A stretch of 64,000 nt of DNA. It comes from Bacteroidales bacterium (lineage in GTDB: Bacteria > Bacteroidota > Bacteroidia > Bacteroidales > UBA932). Position numbers and translations under genes: made by a program. Where the stretch lies: positions 1 through 64,000 of the forward strand of contig JAAYJQ010000002.1 in assembly GCA_012522855.1 (NCBI GenBank). The letters run 5' to 3'. The stretch's first letter is position 1; the number at the start of each line of letters is the position of its first letter. Of the stretch, positions 34,623-42,156 are shown in pieces. The notes beneath the pieces were generated by a model. It made no database searches and was not told the origin of the DNA. It saw only the letters and a list, made by a program, of their open reading frames with translations.

Positions 34623-35099
34623 ATGGCAGAAGAATTTCTTATAGAGGCCTTCGTGAGATTGAAGGGGAGGTGGCGACCGCAGGCCGAAGATGCTTTGCAG
34701 GAAGCGTTCTGCAGGCTTTGGGGGAGAAAGTATAATCTCCGCAGCGAGCGGGAAGCCGAGGCTCTGTTGGCAAGGACCAGCAGGAACATCTCGATCGACG
34801 AGGCCCGCAAAAGACAGCGAAGACCGACGGTTCCGCTGGATGAGCGGATCAGATGGGGCGAGGAGGAGGTTTACAGCGCGCAGGAGCGGGAAACGCTCTT
34901 CCGGCAAGTGGAAGCATCGATCGACCGGGAACTGAGCAAAACCCAGCGGCGCATTCTCCGGCGTCATGAATATGAGGGGGTGACCCTCGAAAAAATAGCG
35001 GAAGAAATGGGCATGCAGCCGGCTGCGGTCCGCATGCAGATCTCCAGGGCGCGAAAAGCGCTTCGGGAAAAATTCAGAAAAGAATATGAAAACGTTTGA
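34623..35099 (+). CDS. ECF-type RNA polymerase sigma factor
   Basis: A 158-residue sigma-70 family protein. Region 2 is visible as DALQEAFCRLWGRK...ALLARTSRNISIDEARKRQR and region 4 as RILRRHEYEGVTLEKIAEEMGMQPAAVRMQISRARKAL. Region 3 is missing, as in ECF factors. TATATTAG about 18 bases upstream is a one-mismatch -7 box. It overlaps the next gene by 14 bases, so the two are translationally coupled. Confidence 0.9.
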   Translation: MAEEFLIEAFVRLKGRWRPQAEDALQEAFCRLWGRKYNLRSEREAEALLARTSRNISIDEARKRQRRPTVPLDERIRWGEEEVYSAQERETLFRQVEASIDRELSKTQRRILRRHEYEGVTLEKIAEEMGMQPAAVRMQISRARKALREKFRKEYENV

Positions 35100-35463
35100 C
35101 GAACACATCACCCGGTATTTCGAAGGGCTTGCTTCTCCGGAGGAAGAGAGGGAGTTGAAGGACTTCCTCGTTTCTCCCGAAGGACAGGACCCCGCCTATG
35201 ACGAGGTGCGCGCCGTGATGGGCTTCTTCGCTACCGGAAAGGCCTTGTATGCGACGGAGGGATATTCAAAAAAGATTGTTCCGGCACGGTTCCGGTTCGC
35301 CCGTGTCGCAGCTGCCGCGGCCGTTGCGGCCTTGCTGATCGGAATCGGAATCGACGCGCATCGGAACGCGGAAATCCACGAAATGAAAAACACACTAGCC
35401 GAGCTCCTGGACGACAATTCCCGGCCGGATATCACGGAAGGACTCGGACAAATGTTCAAATGA
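35086..35463 (+). CDS. putative membrane-bound anti-sigma-like protein
   Basis: 125 residues: N-terminal cytoplasmic segment (TFDEHITRYFEGLASPEEERELKDFL) resembling the start of Bacteroidota anti-sigma factors, one membrane helix (about 75-90), and only 35 residues beyond it. The role as partner of the upstream ECF factor is inferred from position, overlap and topology; the short extracytoplasmic part lacks the FecR domain. Confidence 0.65.
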   Translation: MKTFDEHITRYFEGLASPEEERELKDFLVSPEGQDPAYDEVRAVMGFFATGKALYATEGYSKKIVPARFRFARVAAAAAVAALLIGIGIDAHRNAEIHEMKNTLAELLDDNSRPDITEGLGQMFK

Positions 35464-35464
35464 C

Positions 35465-35908
35465 ATGAAAAAAATCGTATTGACAATCTGGCTGCTGGTG
35501 TCTGCGGCTACAGCCTTTGCCCAGGGGGGCCTGATGATCAATCAGGCGTTCCAGGGCGGCATCTCCGGAAAGGACAAAACGGAGACCCGGATTTCCGGAA
35601 AGCGGCTTAAGCCGTATAAGCTTTCGCTGTACAGGCACTGCAAGGCCCATGTTTCAGAGGCCGATCTGGAGCGTATGACCGGGTGGATCTTGAAAGATGC
35701 GGAACCGGCTTCCGACAAGGAGACCAGGTATCAGGATGAAAAACTGGTGTACGCTCTCATCCGGCTTGAAGATCCTGAAGTTGGTAACAAGTACATCTGC
35801 TTTCAGGTGAAATCAAAAAACAATCTTGACAATACCTATGGGGTCACCCTGGTCTATCTCGAAGGGAAGGTCGCACTGGAGGATCTGGAGGAAATATTCA
35901 ATAAATGA
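35465..35908 (+). CDS. small secreted protein of the sigma-factor operon
   Basis: 147 residues with signal peptide MKKIVLTIWLLVSAATAFAQ. The mature part is mixed alpha/beta (LSLYRHCKAHVSEADLERMTGW..., KYICFQVKSKNNL). It looks like a protein conserved with this operon in Bacteroidales, perhaps the DUF6108 family, but I cannot confirm that. Its stop overlaps the following start. Confidence 0.65.
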   Translation: MKKIVLTIWLLVSAATAFAQGGLMINQAFQGGISGKDKTETRISGKRLKPYKLSLYRHCKAHVSEADLERMTGWILKDAEPASDKETRYQDEKLVYALIRLEDPEVGNKYICFQVKSKNNLDNTYGVTLVYLEGKVALEDLEEIFNK

Positions 35909-36693
35909 GTGCACATAAACCTGAAATCATGAAAAGAACCGTTTTTATAATCATTATGCTGCTGACGGCAGCCGTATCTGCCTTCGCGCTGGGAACCCCC
36001 GATACCTTGGCCGTGCTTTACGGTCAGGACAGCACGACGCGCATCCGGCGTCAATCCGATCTGGACTTCGACGTTCCGTTCTACAATAAGATCAAGAATA
36101 AGTTCTCGCACAGTGAGATCGATCCGTCCGGGTTCGGATTGGGGATGATCTGGACCGATGCCCCGGCACCCTTTGATTTCAATATGGGGAACTCGATGGA
36201 GTTCTATTTCTATGCCCTGAACAATCACAGGTCCCTCGGAAATGTGCTGTCTTATGGAGTTGGCGTGGATTGGAAATACTTCACCTTGACCGGCCAATCC
36301 CGGATGGGTAAGATCCAAGACGGCTCCATCGAGATGTACGCTTACCCGGAGGGGACGCAGCCGAAGTTCTCCCGGCTCCGCGTGTTCAGTTTCTCTTTTC
36401 CGATCCTATACAGTTACGACTTTGGGCGGGGCTGGGGATTTACTCTCGGCCCGGTGATCCAATTGAATGCCGGCAGCAAGATTAAGACGAAGTACTGGGA
36501 TGCCGAAGGACAGAAGATGAAGATTTCGGACAAGAAGGTTCACTGCAATCTTGCCACGGTTGATTTTATGTTCCAGATCAATCTGAAAGATGTCAGTCTC
36601 TTCGTCAACCCCCTTCGATCTGATGGACAGGTCATATTGGCCGCGGTTCCAACATTTCTCGGTTGGTATCGCATTGTAGACAGTATTCAATAA
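35905..36693 (+). CDS. outer-membrane-barrel-like protein, probable C-terminal frameshift
   Basis: 262 residues with a signal peptide (MKRTVFIIIMLLTAAVSAFA starting at the ATG at 35929; the upstream ATG overlaps the preceding stop) and strand-rich sequence (FGRGWGFTLGPVIQLNAGSK). The annotated end RSDGQVILAAVPTFLG does not look like a barrel end. Removing one C from the five-C run at 36609-36613 gives NPFDLMDRSYWPRFQHFSVGIAL stepwise (NPFDLMDR, SYWPRFQ, HFSVGIAL), a normal Bacteroidota barrel C-terminus ending at 36679. So it is either a sequencing error, a slippage-type switch or a recent mutation. Fourth gene of the ECF operon. Confidence 0.7.
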   Translation: MSAHKPEIMKRTVFIIIMLLTAAVSAFALGTPDTLAVLYGQDSTTRIRRQSDLDFDVPFYNKIKNKFSHSEIDPSGFGLGMIWTDAPAPFDFNMGNSMEFYFYALNNHRSLGNVLSYGVGVDWKYFTLTGQSRMGKIQDGSIEMYAYPEGTQPKFSRLRVFSFSFPILYSYDFGRGWGFTLGPVIQLNAGSKIKTKYWDAEGQKMKISDKKVHCNLATVDFMFQINLKDVSLFVNPLRSDGQVILAAVPTFLGWYRIVDSIQ

Positions 36694-36711
36694 GGAGAGG
36701 ATGCCGGGACG

Positions 36712-37974
36712 CTAGCGCTCAATTGTGGCGTCGCGGTCGGGCCCGAGGGAGATGACCGAGATGCGGACTTTCAGATAGCGCTCCATGAATGCGATGTAGT
36801 CCAGGAAGGCCTTCGGAAGATCTTCCTCCCGGCGGATACCGGTCAGGTCGGTTTTCCAGCCCTCGAAACGGGTGTACACCGGTTCGATCGGGACGGCGAT
36901 GTCAAAAGGAACCTGGTCGGTTTCCTTGCCGTCCACTTTGTACGAGGTACAGACCTGGATGGCATCGAAATCGTCCAGGCAATCGGCTTTCATCATGATG
37001 AGGTCGGTGACCCCGTTCAACATCACGGTGTATCGCAGGGCAACGAGATCCAACCAGCCGCAACGGCGCGGACGGCCGGTCACCGCCCCGTATTCCTGCC
37101 CGACCCTGCGCAGTTTTTCGCCGGTCTCGTCGAAGAGTTCGGTCGGGAACGGACCGCTTCCCACGCGGGTGCAATAGGCCTTGAAAATGCCATAGACTTT
37201 TCCAATCCGGGACGGAGCGACTCCGAGTCCGGTGCAGACCCCGCCGATCGTGGTCGACGAGGATGTCACGAAGGGATATGATCCGTAGTCGATGTCCAGC
37301 ATCGAGCCTTGGGCGCCTTCCGCCAGCATGGGTTTCTCATCCAGCCAAGAATTGACGAAATATTCGCAGTCGACCAGTTTGAACCCCTTCAGAAATTCAA
37401 TGGCCTCCATCCATGCCGGCTCGTCTTTTTCGGGGGCGCATTCGTAATGCAGATCAGCGATCTGTTGCAGGTGCCGCGTCTTCAGTTTGGCGAAGCGCTC
37501 CTTGAAATCGGGGGCGAGTATATCTCCGACCCGGAGACCGTGACGACTCACCTTGTCGGTATAGGTCGGCCCGATCCCTTTCAGGGTGGATCCGATCTTG
37601 CCCTTGCCGGCAGCCGCCTCGTTGGCGGCGTCCAGCAGCCGGTGTGTGGGGAGAATCAAGTGTGCCTTCTTCGAGATGAGAATCTTCTCTTTGGGATCCA
37701 CTCCTATTTTCGCCACGTTGCCGCATTCCTCCCGGAACGTGATCGGGTCGAGGACGACTCCGTTGCCGATGAGATTCGTGGATCCCTCCCGGAAGATCCC
37801 GGAAGGGATGCTCCGGACCACGAAGCTGCGGCCGTCGAAGTGCAGGGAGTGCCCGGCATTCGGACCTCCCTGGAACCTTGCCACAGCAGGATAGCGTCCT
37901 GCCAGTACATCCACGATCTTGCCTTTTCCTTCGTCTCCCCATTGGAGACCCAGGACAATGTCGATTTTGCTCAT
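36712..37974 (-). CDS. purA: adenylosuccinate synthetase
   Basis: Joins IMP and aspartate with GTP on the way to AMP. The 420-residue protein begins KIDIVLGLQWGDEGKGKIVD with the GTP-binding GDEGKGK loop and catalytic Asp/His pair (NAGHSL), and carries VGSGPFPTEL and GRPRRCGWLDLVALR. Placed 30 bases downstream of ssb on the same strand. Confidence 0.97.
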   Translation of the reverse strand: MSKIDIVLGLQWGDEGKGKIVDVLAGRYPAVARFQGGPNAGHSLHFDGRSFVVRSIPSGIFREGSTNLIGNGVVLDPITFREECGNVAKIGVDPKEKILISKKAHLILPTHRLLDAANEAAAGKGKIGSTLKGIGPTYTDKVSRHGLRVGDILAPDFKERFAKLKTRHLQQIADLHYECAPEKDEPAWMEAIEFLKGFKLVDCEYFVNSWLDEKPMLAEGAQGSMLDIDYGSYPFVTSSSTTIGGVCTGLGVAPSRIGKVYGIFKAYCTRVGSGPFPTELFDETGEKLRRVGQEYGAVTGRPRRCGWLDLVALRYTVMLNGVTDLIMMKADCLDDFDAIQVCTSYKVDGKETDQVPFDIAVPIEPVYTRFEGWKTDLTGIRREEDLPKAFLDYIAFMERYLKVRISVISLGPDRDATIER

Positions 37975-38004
37975 ATTTCTCGTTCGATTATATTGTTGCG
38001 ACCG

Positions 38005-38535
38005 TCAGAATGGAAGGTCGTCCGAGGGTTCTTCCTCGATCTCTGGCTCCTGGGGTTCCGGTTGATCGGCGGTTTGGCCGGGTGCGGCCGCGGCAGGTCC
38101 GGGGCCAGGGGCTGTCGCGCGGGGTGCCGGGTAGGCAGACTTCTGATTGGTTTGGCTATCGTTCTGTTGGGCTCCCGGATTGTCGCTCTTTTTACCGAGC
38201 AATTGCAGGTTGTCCACCGTGATTTCAGTCGTGTAACGTTTCTGTCCGCTTTGATCCGTCCAGGAACGCGTCCGCAACCTGCCTTCGATGAACAGTTGCG
38301 TGCCCTTTTTTACAAATCTTTCGACCACATCCGCGCTGTTTCTCCAAGCGACGATGTTGTGCCATTCCGTGTTCTCTCGAAGTTCTCCGTTGCGGTCGCG
38401 ATAGCGTTCCGTAGTGGCCAAGGTGAAGGTGGCTACTTTTGTGTTTCCGGCATTGGGGTTGGAAAGGTTGTCCAGGTAACGTACTTCGGGATCTTTGCCA
38501 ACGTTACCGATCAGCATGACTTTGTTCAGTGACAT
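38005..38535 (-). CDS. ssb: single-stranded DNA-binding protein
   Basis: 176 residues: an OB fold (1-110; LNKVMLIGNVGKDPEVRYL, NTEWHNIVAW, LFIEGRLRTRSWTDQSGQKR), a flexible Pro/Ala/Gly linker and the acidic tip EPSDDLPF that recruits partner proteins. Confidence 0.96.
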   Translation of the reverse strand: MSLNKVMLIGNVGKDPEVRYLDNLSNPNAGNTKVATFTLATTERYRDRNGELRENTEWHNIVAWRNSADVVERFVKKGTQLFIEGRLRTRSWTDQSGQKRYTTEITVDNLQLLGKKSDNPGAQQNDSQTNQKSAYPAPRATAPGPGPAAAAPGQTADQPEPQEPEIEEEPSDDLPF

Positions 38536-38624
38536 CGTATCTGTTGTTTGAGCATGATAAAAAGATCTGGCGGACCTCCGTCAAATCTTATGCAATTTAC
38601 TGAATAATTCCGGAAATTCCTATA

Positions 38625-39581
38625 CTAAAATGACACGCCCACGACTGATACCATGGCGGGGAGGTCAGGCTGCAGGCCGGTCATCAAGGAATAGCCGGTC
38701 AGCGCTTGGTACAGCAGCCAGCGTTTGCCGGGAATGTACTGGCAGCCGGCGGCCTCCATGCGGTCCGCTGCCGCGGCGAAGGCCGGTGTTTTGTAGTTTG
38801 CCTCCAGGATGATCTTTCCCGCCCGGGCATTCATTCCGTAGCGCTCTTCCCCCGCGAAATCCTCCACAGCAAGGGTCGTGATCTCCGGGAGCGCCACCGG
38901 GAGCGTGTAGAGGATCAGGTCGCATTCCCGGAGGGCGGCCTTGAAATCCGCGATGGAGTCTACGAGAAAGCCGTAGTCCGGAAGTTCACCGGCCAGCGCC
39001 TGCGCTTTTTCCGGCGACCGGTTCATGAGCGCGGTCGCGAATCCCAGCTCGGCTGCAGCGACCGCTGCCGCCCTGCCTGCGCCGCCTGCGCCCACGACAA
39101 GGGCTTGAGGGCGCTGCAGGAAAAGACTTTTTAGATTCTGTCGGAAAAACTGGTGCACCTTGACGAGGAAGCGGTCTCCGTGTTCCTGCATGAATGCTTG
39201 CAGGATGCCGGGGTAGTAGGCATCCGCGATGGAGAGGAGGATGCCGCCGAAGTCGGAGTTGTGCGCTTCGATGCCCTCTGAGGTCTTGACCAACAGGTTG
39301 GTTGCTCCGATGCGCGCGGCCGGGCCCGAAATCAGGCCTTTTCCCCGGATCGCCAGTTCCCGTGTCCTGGCGAAGGCGGGTTCCTTGAAAGGTGATGTGA
39401 CGTTGACCGCCTTGTAGTCTGCAAGAAAACGCTCCCATGCCTTCTCGAAATCAGGATCCTCGATCAGGTCGTACGAATAGGCGGTTCCATCCGCCTGGCG
39501 AAGATTTTTGTAGGCTTCCCGGAACAGTTCCGGGCTTCTCGAACCCTGCACGGGGTAGCCGATGATGCCGAATTTATCCAT
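38625..39581 (-). CDS. aroE: shikimate dehydrogenase
   Basis: NADP-dependent reduction of 3-dehydroshikimate. The 318-residue protein has FGIIGYPVQGSRSP, NVTSPFKE with catalytic Lys, HNSDFGG with the Asp, the dinucleotide motif VVGAGGAGRAAAV, and the C-terminal YQALTGYSLMTG. It is about 50-70 residues longer than typical AroE, mainly due to a helical insert (about 120-155) between the Asp motif and the Rossmann strand. Transcribed from a box seven bases before the ATG. Confidence 0.93.
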   Translation of the reverse strand: MDKFGIIGYPVQGSRSPELFREAYKNLRQADGTAYSYDLIEDPDFEKAWERFLADYKAVNVTSPFKEPAFARTRELAIRGKGLISGPAARIGATNLLVKTSEGIEAHNSDFGGILLSIADAYYPGILQAFMQEHGDRFLVKVHQFFRQNLKSLFLQRPQALVVGAGGAGRAAAVAAAELGFATALMNRSPEKAQALAGELPDYGFLVDSIADFKAALRECDLILYTLPVALPEITTLAVEDFAGEERYGMNARAGKIILEANYKTPAFAAAADRMEAAGCQYIPGKRWLLYQALTGYSLMTGLQPDLPAMVSVVGVSF

Positions 39582-39588
39582 AACACTA

Positions 39589-39596
39589 CAAAAGTA
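39589..39596 (-). promoter_or_regulatory. -7 promoter box of aroE (probably leaderless)
   Basis: TACTTTTG on the minus strand, a TAnnTTTG match, with seven bases to the ATG. Confidence 0.55.
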
Positions 39597-39679
39597 CGCA
39601 ACTTCTCCGTTCTTTCCACAGGTTTTCCGATGGTATGGTTTTGGCAGGAAAAACCATTATTACTAATAACTTCTCAAAG

Positions 39680-40111
39680 ATGAAACACAATCTGAAACAT
39701 CTCCTAACGTTTTTTTCCATTCTTGCCGTCTTCTTTGCCGCGACCGCGCCTGTTTCCGCCCAGACCATCAAGGATGGCAACTACCGTACGATCGGGTACA
39801 TCAAGAGCGACGGGACGGTGCAGGATGGTAGTTACCGCACCATCGGGTACATCAAAAGCAATGGAACTCTCCAGGATGGCAGCTACCGGACAGTCGGCTA
39901 CCTGAAGGACAACGGAACGGTCCAGAATGCTAATTACAGTACGATCGGGTACATCAAGAGCGACGGGACCGTCCAGAACGGCAGTTACCGGACCATCGGG
40001 TATGTCAAGAGCGACGGGACGGTGCAGGACGGCAATTATCGCACCATCGGACATGTGTCCGGTGTTAAAAGGCATTGGGCGGCTGCCTTTTTCTTCTTTG
40101 ATTTCTGGTAG
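39680..40111 (+). CDS. secreted tandem-repeat protein (5-fold beta-flower type)
   Basis: 143 residues: signal peptide ending VSAQ, then five complete 17-residue repeats and a sixth partial one on the pattern DGxYRTIGYIKSDGTVQ, ending in a hydrophobic/aromatic tail (AAFFFFDFW). In DNA the repeat is 51 bp and the copies are very similar. The pattern fits the Bacteroidota proteins called 5-fold beta-flower, whose function is unknown. A start 15 codons upstream is possible but gives a poorer signal peptide. Convergent with the SpoU gene; the stop codons abut. Confidence 0.8.
   Translation: MKHNLKHLLTFFSILAVFFAATAPVSAQTIKDGNYRTIGYIKSDGTVQDGSYRTIGYIKSNGTLQDGSYRTVGYLKDNGTVQNANYSTIGYIKSDGTVQNGSYRTIGYVKSDGTVQDGNYRTIGHVSGVKRHWAAAFFFFDFW
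39763..40060 (+). repeat. 51-bp coding tandem repeat
   Basis: Five full copies and one partial, each encoding one 17-residue unit of the beta-flower protein. The copies keep phrases such as ATCGGGTACATCAAGAGCGA with few changes, so copy number could vary by slippage or recombination. Confidence 0.85.
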
Positions 40112-40996
40112 TCAGCTCCGTTGGCGGAGGGCCTCGTACAGGAGGATCGCTGCCGAGACGGAGACATTGAGGGAGTCCAGTCTGCCTTGCATCGGGATCC
40201 GGATGCGCCGGTCGGCGGCTTGCCGCCAGCATTCGGTGAGTCCGGTGGATTCGGTGCCCATCACGAGGGCGGTCGGGCCACGGAAGTCGGCTTCGTAGTA
40301 GAGATCGGAGTCCTGTAACTGGGCGGTAAAGATCTGAACCCTATTGCTTTTCAACCACTTGATCGTCTCCTCGCTGGTGGCGGTGACGGTCTGTGTGGTA
40401 AAGAGGGCGCCGAGACTGGCGCGGATCAAGTTCGGATTGAACAGGTCGGTGAGCGGGTCGCACACGATCACTGCATCAGCGCCGGCGGCATCGGCGCTGC
40501 GCAGAATAGCACCTAGATTGCCGGGTTTCTCCACGCTTTCCAGAACAACTACCAACGGTTGTGCTCCCAGATGCAAGTCTTCCAGCCCGAGCGTCCGGAC
40601 TTTCATTTCCGCGATGATCCCTTCCGTGCCGTCCCGATAGGCAATCTTTTCATAGACTTCCCGGGACACTTCGAATATTTTCGTCTCTTCTTGGAGGGGA
40701 TAGAGCCCCTGAAGAACGTGCCGCCCGCGGCCCGGAAGCGGGGGGACCGCCGGCGAAGCCGGTGGTGGGGTCGGACGCAGTCCGACTTCTGAAGGGGCTC
40801 TATCCCCTCCAGCACCAAAGATTTCCGGACAATAGAAGATGGAGTCAGGGACGAAGCCGGCGGCGAGGCAGAGTCCGAATTCGCGGCGACCTTCCACGAT
40901 AAAGAGCCCCTGCTTGCGCCGTTCCCGGGATTTTTCCTGCAGCGCCAGCAACGCTTTGATCTTGGAGTTCTGTCCCGAAGTGATCCGTTCAGTCAT
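40112..40996 (-). CDS. SpoU/TrmH-family RNA methyltransferase with an in-frame palindromic insert
   Basis: 2'-O-methyltransferase of the SPOUT class acting on tRNA or rRNA; the exact target is not predictable. Motifs: ESVEKPGNLGAILRSADAAG (motif 1), LVMGTESTGL (2) and IPMQGRLDSLNVSVSAAILLYE (3, knot). The N-terminal substrate-binding domain (ITSGQNSKIKALLALQEKSR...FIVEGRREF) is interrupted at residues 62-102 by 40 Pro/Gly/Arg-rich residues encoded by a 120-bp palindromic element; without them the protein would be 254 residues, the usual length. Confidence 0.9.
   Translation of the reverse strand: MTERITSGQNSKIKALLALQEKSRERRKQGLFIVEGRREFGLCLAAGFVPDSIFYCPEIFGAGGDRAPSEVGLRPTPPPASPAVPPLPGRGRHVLQGLYPLQEETKIFEVSREVYEKIAYRDGTEGIIAEMKVRTLGLEDLHLGAQPLVVVLESVEKPGNLGAILRSADAAGADAVIVCDPLTDLFNPNLIRASLGALFTTQTVTATSEETIKWLKSNRVQIFTAQLQDSDLYYEADFRGPTALVMGTESTGLTECWRQAADRRIRIPMQGRLDSLNVSVSAAILLYEALRQRS
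40692..40811. mobile_element. 120-bp palindromic element inserted in frame in the SpoU gene
   Basis: Perfect 19-bp terminal inverted repeats, TGGAGGGGATAGAGCCCCT at 40692-40710 and its reverse complement at 40793-40811. Inside are further hairpins: CCGCCGGCGAAGCCGGTGG and GTCGGACGCAGTCCGAC. The length is exactly 40 codons, so the host reading frame stays open. No target duplication is obvious. Size and organisation recall MITEs and Rickettsia palindromic elements that insert into genes. Confidence 0.8.
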
Positions 40997-41013
40997 TTTC
41001 TTTTGTTTCTGTG

Positions 41014-41021
41014 CAAAAGTA
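41014..41021 (-). promoter_or_regulatory. -7 promoter box of the SpoU gene
   Basis: TACTTTTG on the minus strand, 17 bases before the ATG; back to back with the promoter of the Rpn-type nuclease gene. Confidence 0.45.
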
Positions 41022-41033
41022 CATTTTTTTTCT

Positions 41034-41041
41034 TATCTTGC
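41034..41041 (+). promoter_or_regulatory. candidate -7 box of the Rpn-type nuclease gene
   Basis: TATCTTGC, one mismatch to TAnnTTTG, following a T-rich stretch. Confidence 0.35.
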
Positions 41042-41135
41042 AGACAAGATTGATTGCCGTGGAACTATGGAGTCCACACCGCGATATAGGATGTCGTTCC
41101 TGTATCGCTTTTTTTTATTTTTAACCCACAAACTT

Positions 41136-42146
41136 ATGTATTTTTCTATTGATTCAAATCCTCGTCGAGGTATTCTTGGGGATCCCAGAATCGCCCGCAT
41201 TTCGCAGGGGGCCGAGGGAAGATATGCCGATATCAAGATCGATGTGGCATTCAAGATCGTTTTCGGAGCCCCTGCCCATGTGGATATTCTGATCCAGATG
41301 CTGGAATGTCTGATTCCGGGAAAGAAGATTTCCAGCATTGAGTTCATGGATAAGGAAATTCCGGGTTTTTTTGCAATCGAAAAAAAGACTATCTTTGATC
41401 TGTATTGCAAGACACCGGAAGGAGACAGTTTCGTTGTTGAAATGCAGTTGAGCGGAGAGTCTTTTTTTACAGACCGGGTTCTTTTCTATTCCACGTATCC
41501 GATCAGAGAGCAGTTGATCACTCCGCTTGAGGAAGCGCGGCTTGTTGATGGAATGAAGAAGAAAAGACCGGGAAGTTACAAGTTAAGCCCCGTGTACATG
41601 GTCAGCATCTTGAACTTCCGCTTGCCGCACGCAGATGAAAGCTGTCTTCGGGAAGGGTTGGTGAGTGCTTATTCCATCAGAAGTGATAAAGGAAGCGAGG
41701 AGATGACGGATGCGCTTCATTTTGTCTACCTTGAACTGGATAGGTTGCCATGCACCATGGACCAGCCTGAAAAATGCAAGACGATGCTTCAGAAACTTGC
41801 CTATTCGTTCAAGTATCTGAGTTATCTGGATGAGCGCCCGTCCAGTTTTAAAGAAGGATTGTTCCGCAGGATTTTTGAGGCGGCAGAACTCGCAAACATG
41901 ACCTCCGCGCAGAGGCAACAATATGACAAGGAAATGACGACGGCGATAGATGAAGTGGCGAGACTTGACTATGCCACGGAAAAAGGTTTTCAGCAGGGCA
42001 TCCAACAGGGCATCCAACAGGGCATCCAACAGGGCAGACGCGAGGAGAAACTTCTCCTTGCGCGAAAGCTTGGAGCCAAAGGCATGGCGTTGGATGAAAT
42101 CGGTCAGTTGACAGGTCTGGACACGGAAGATCTGAAAACACTCTGA
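41136..42146 (+). CDS. Rpn-family PD-(D/E)XK nuclease / putative transposase
   Basis: 336 residues from the chosen ATG. The N-terminal half matches PD-(D/E)XK nucleases of the Rpn/PF12784 type: KIDVAFKIVFGAPAHVDIL, LIPGKKISSIEFMDKE, then the catalytic core IFDLYCKTPEGDSFVVEMQLS with Asp, Glu and Gln. The C-terminus has GFQQ followed by three GIQQ units and an HTH-like helix tail, common in these proteins. Family members promote recombination and may be mobile or defence related. In-frame ATGs at 40839 and 41067 would add AT-rich, non-conserved N-termini; 41067 is a real alternative. Confidence 0.83.
   Translation: MYFSIDSNPRRGILGDPRIARISQGAEGRYADIKIDVAFKIVFGAPAHVDILIQMLECLIPGKKISSIEFMDKEIPGFFAIEKKTIFDLYCKTPEGDSFVVEMQLSGESFFTDRVLFYSTYPIREQLITPLEEARLVDGMKKKRPGSYKLSPVYMVSILNFRLPHADESCLREGLVSAYSIRSDKGSEEMTDALHFVYLELDRLPCTMDQPEKCKTMLQKLAYSFKYLSYLDERPSSFKEGLFRRIFEAAELANMTSAQRQQYDKEMTTAIDEVARLDYATEKGFQQGIQQGIQQGIQQGRREEKLLLARKLGAKGMALDEIGQLTGLDTEDLKTL
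41993..42036 (+). repeat. 12-bp coding repeat (GIQQ)
   Basis: GGCATCCAACAG occurs three times in direct succession after a related CAGCAG unit, encoding GIQQ steps near the C-terminus of the nuclease. Confidence 0.8.
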
Positions 42147-42156
42147 TCAGGATGCG

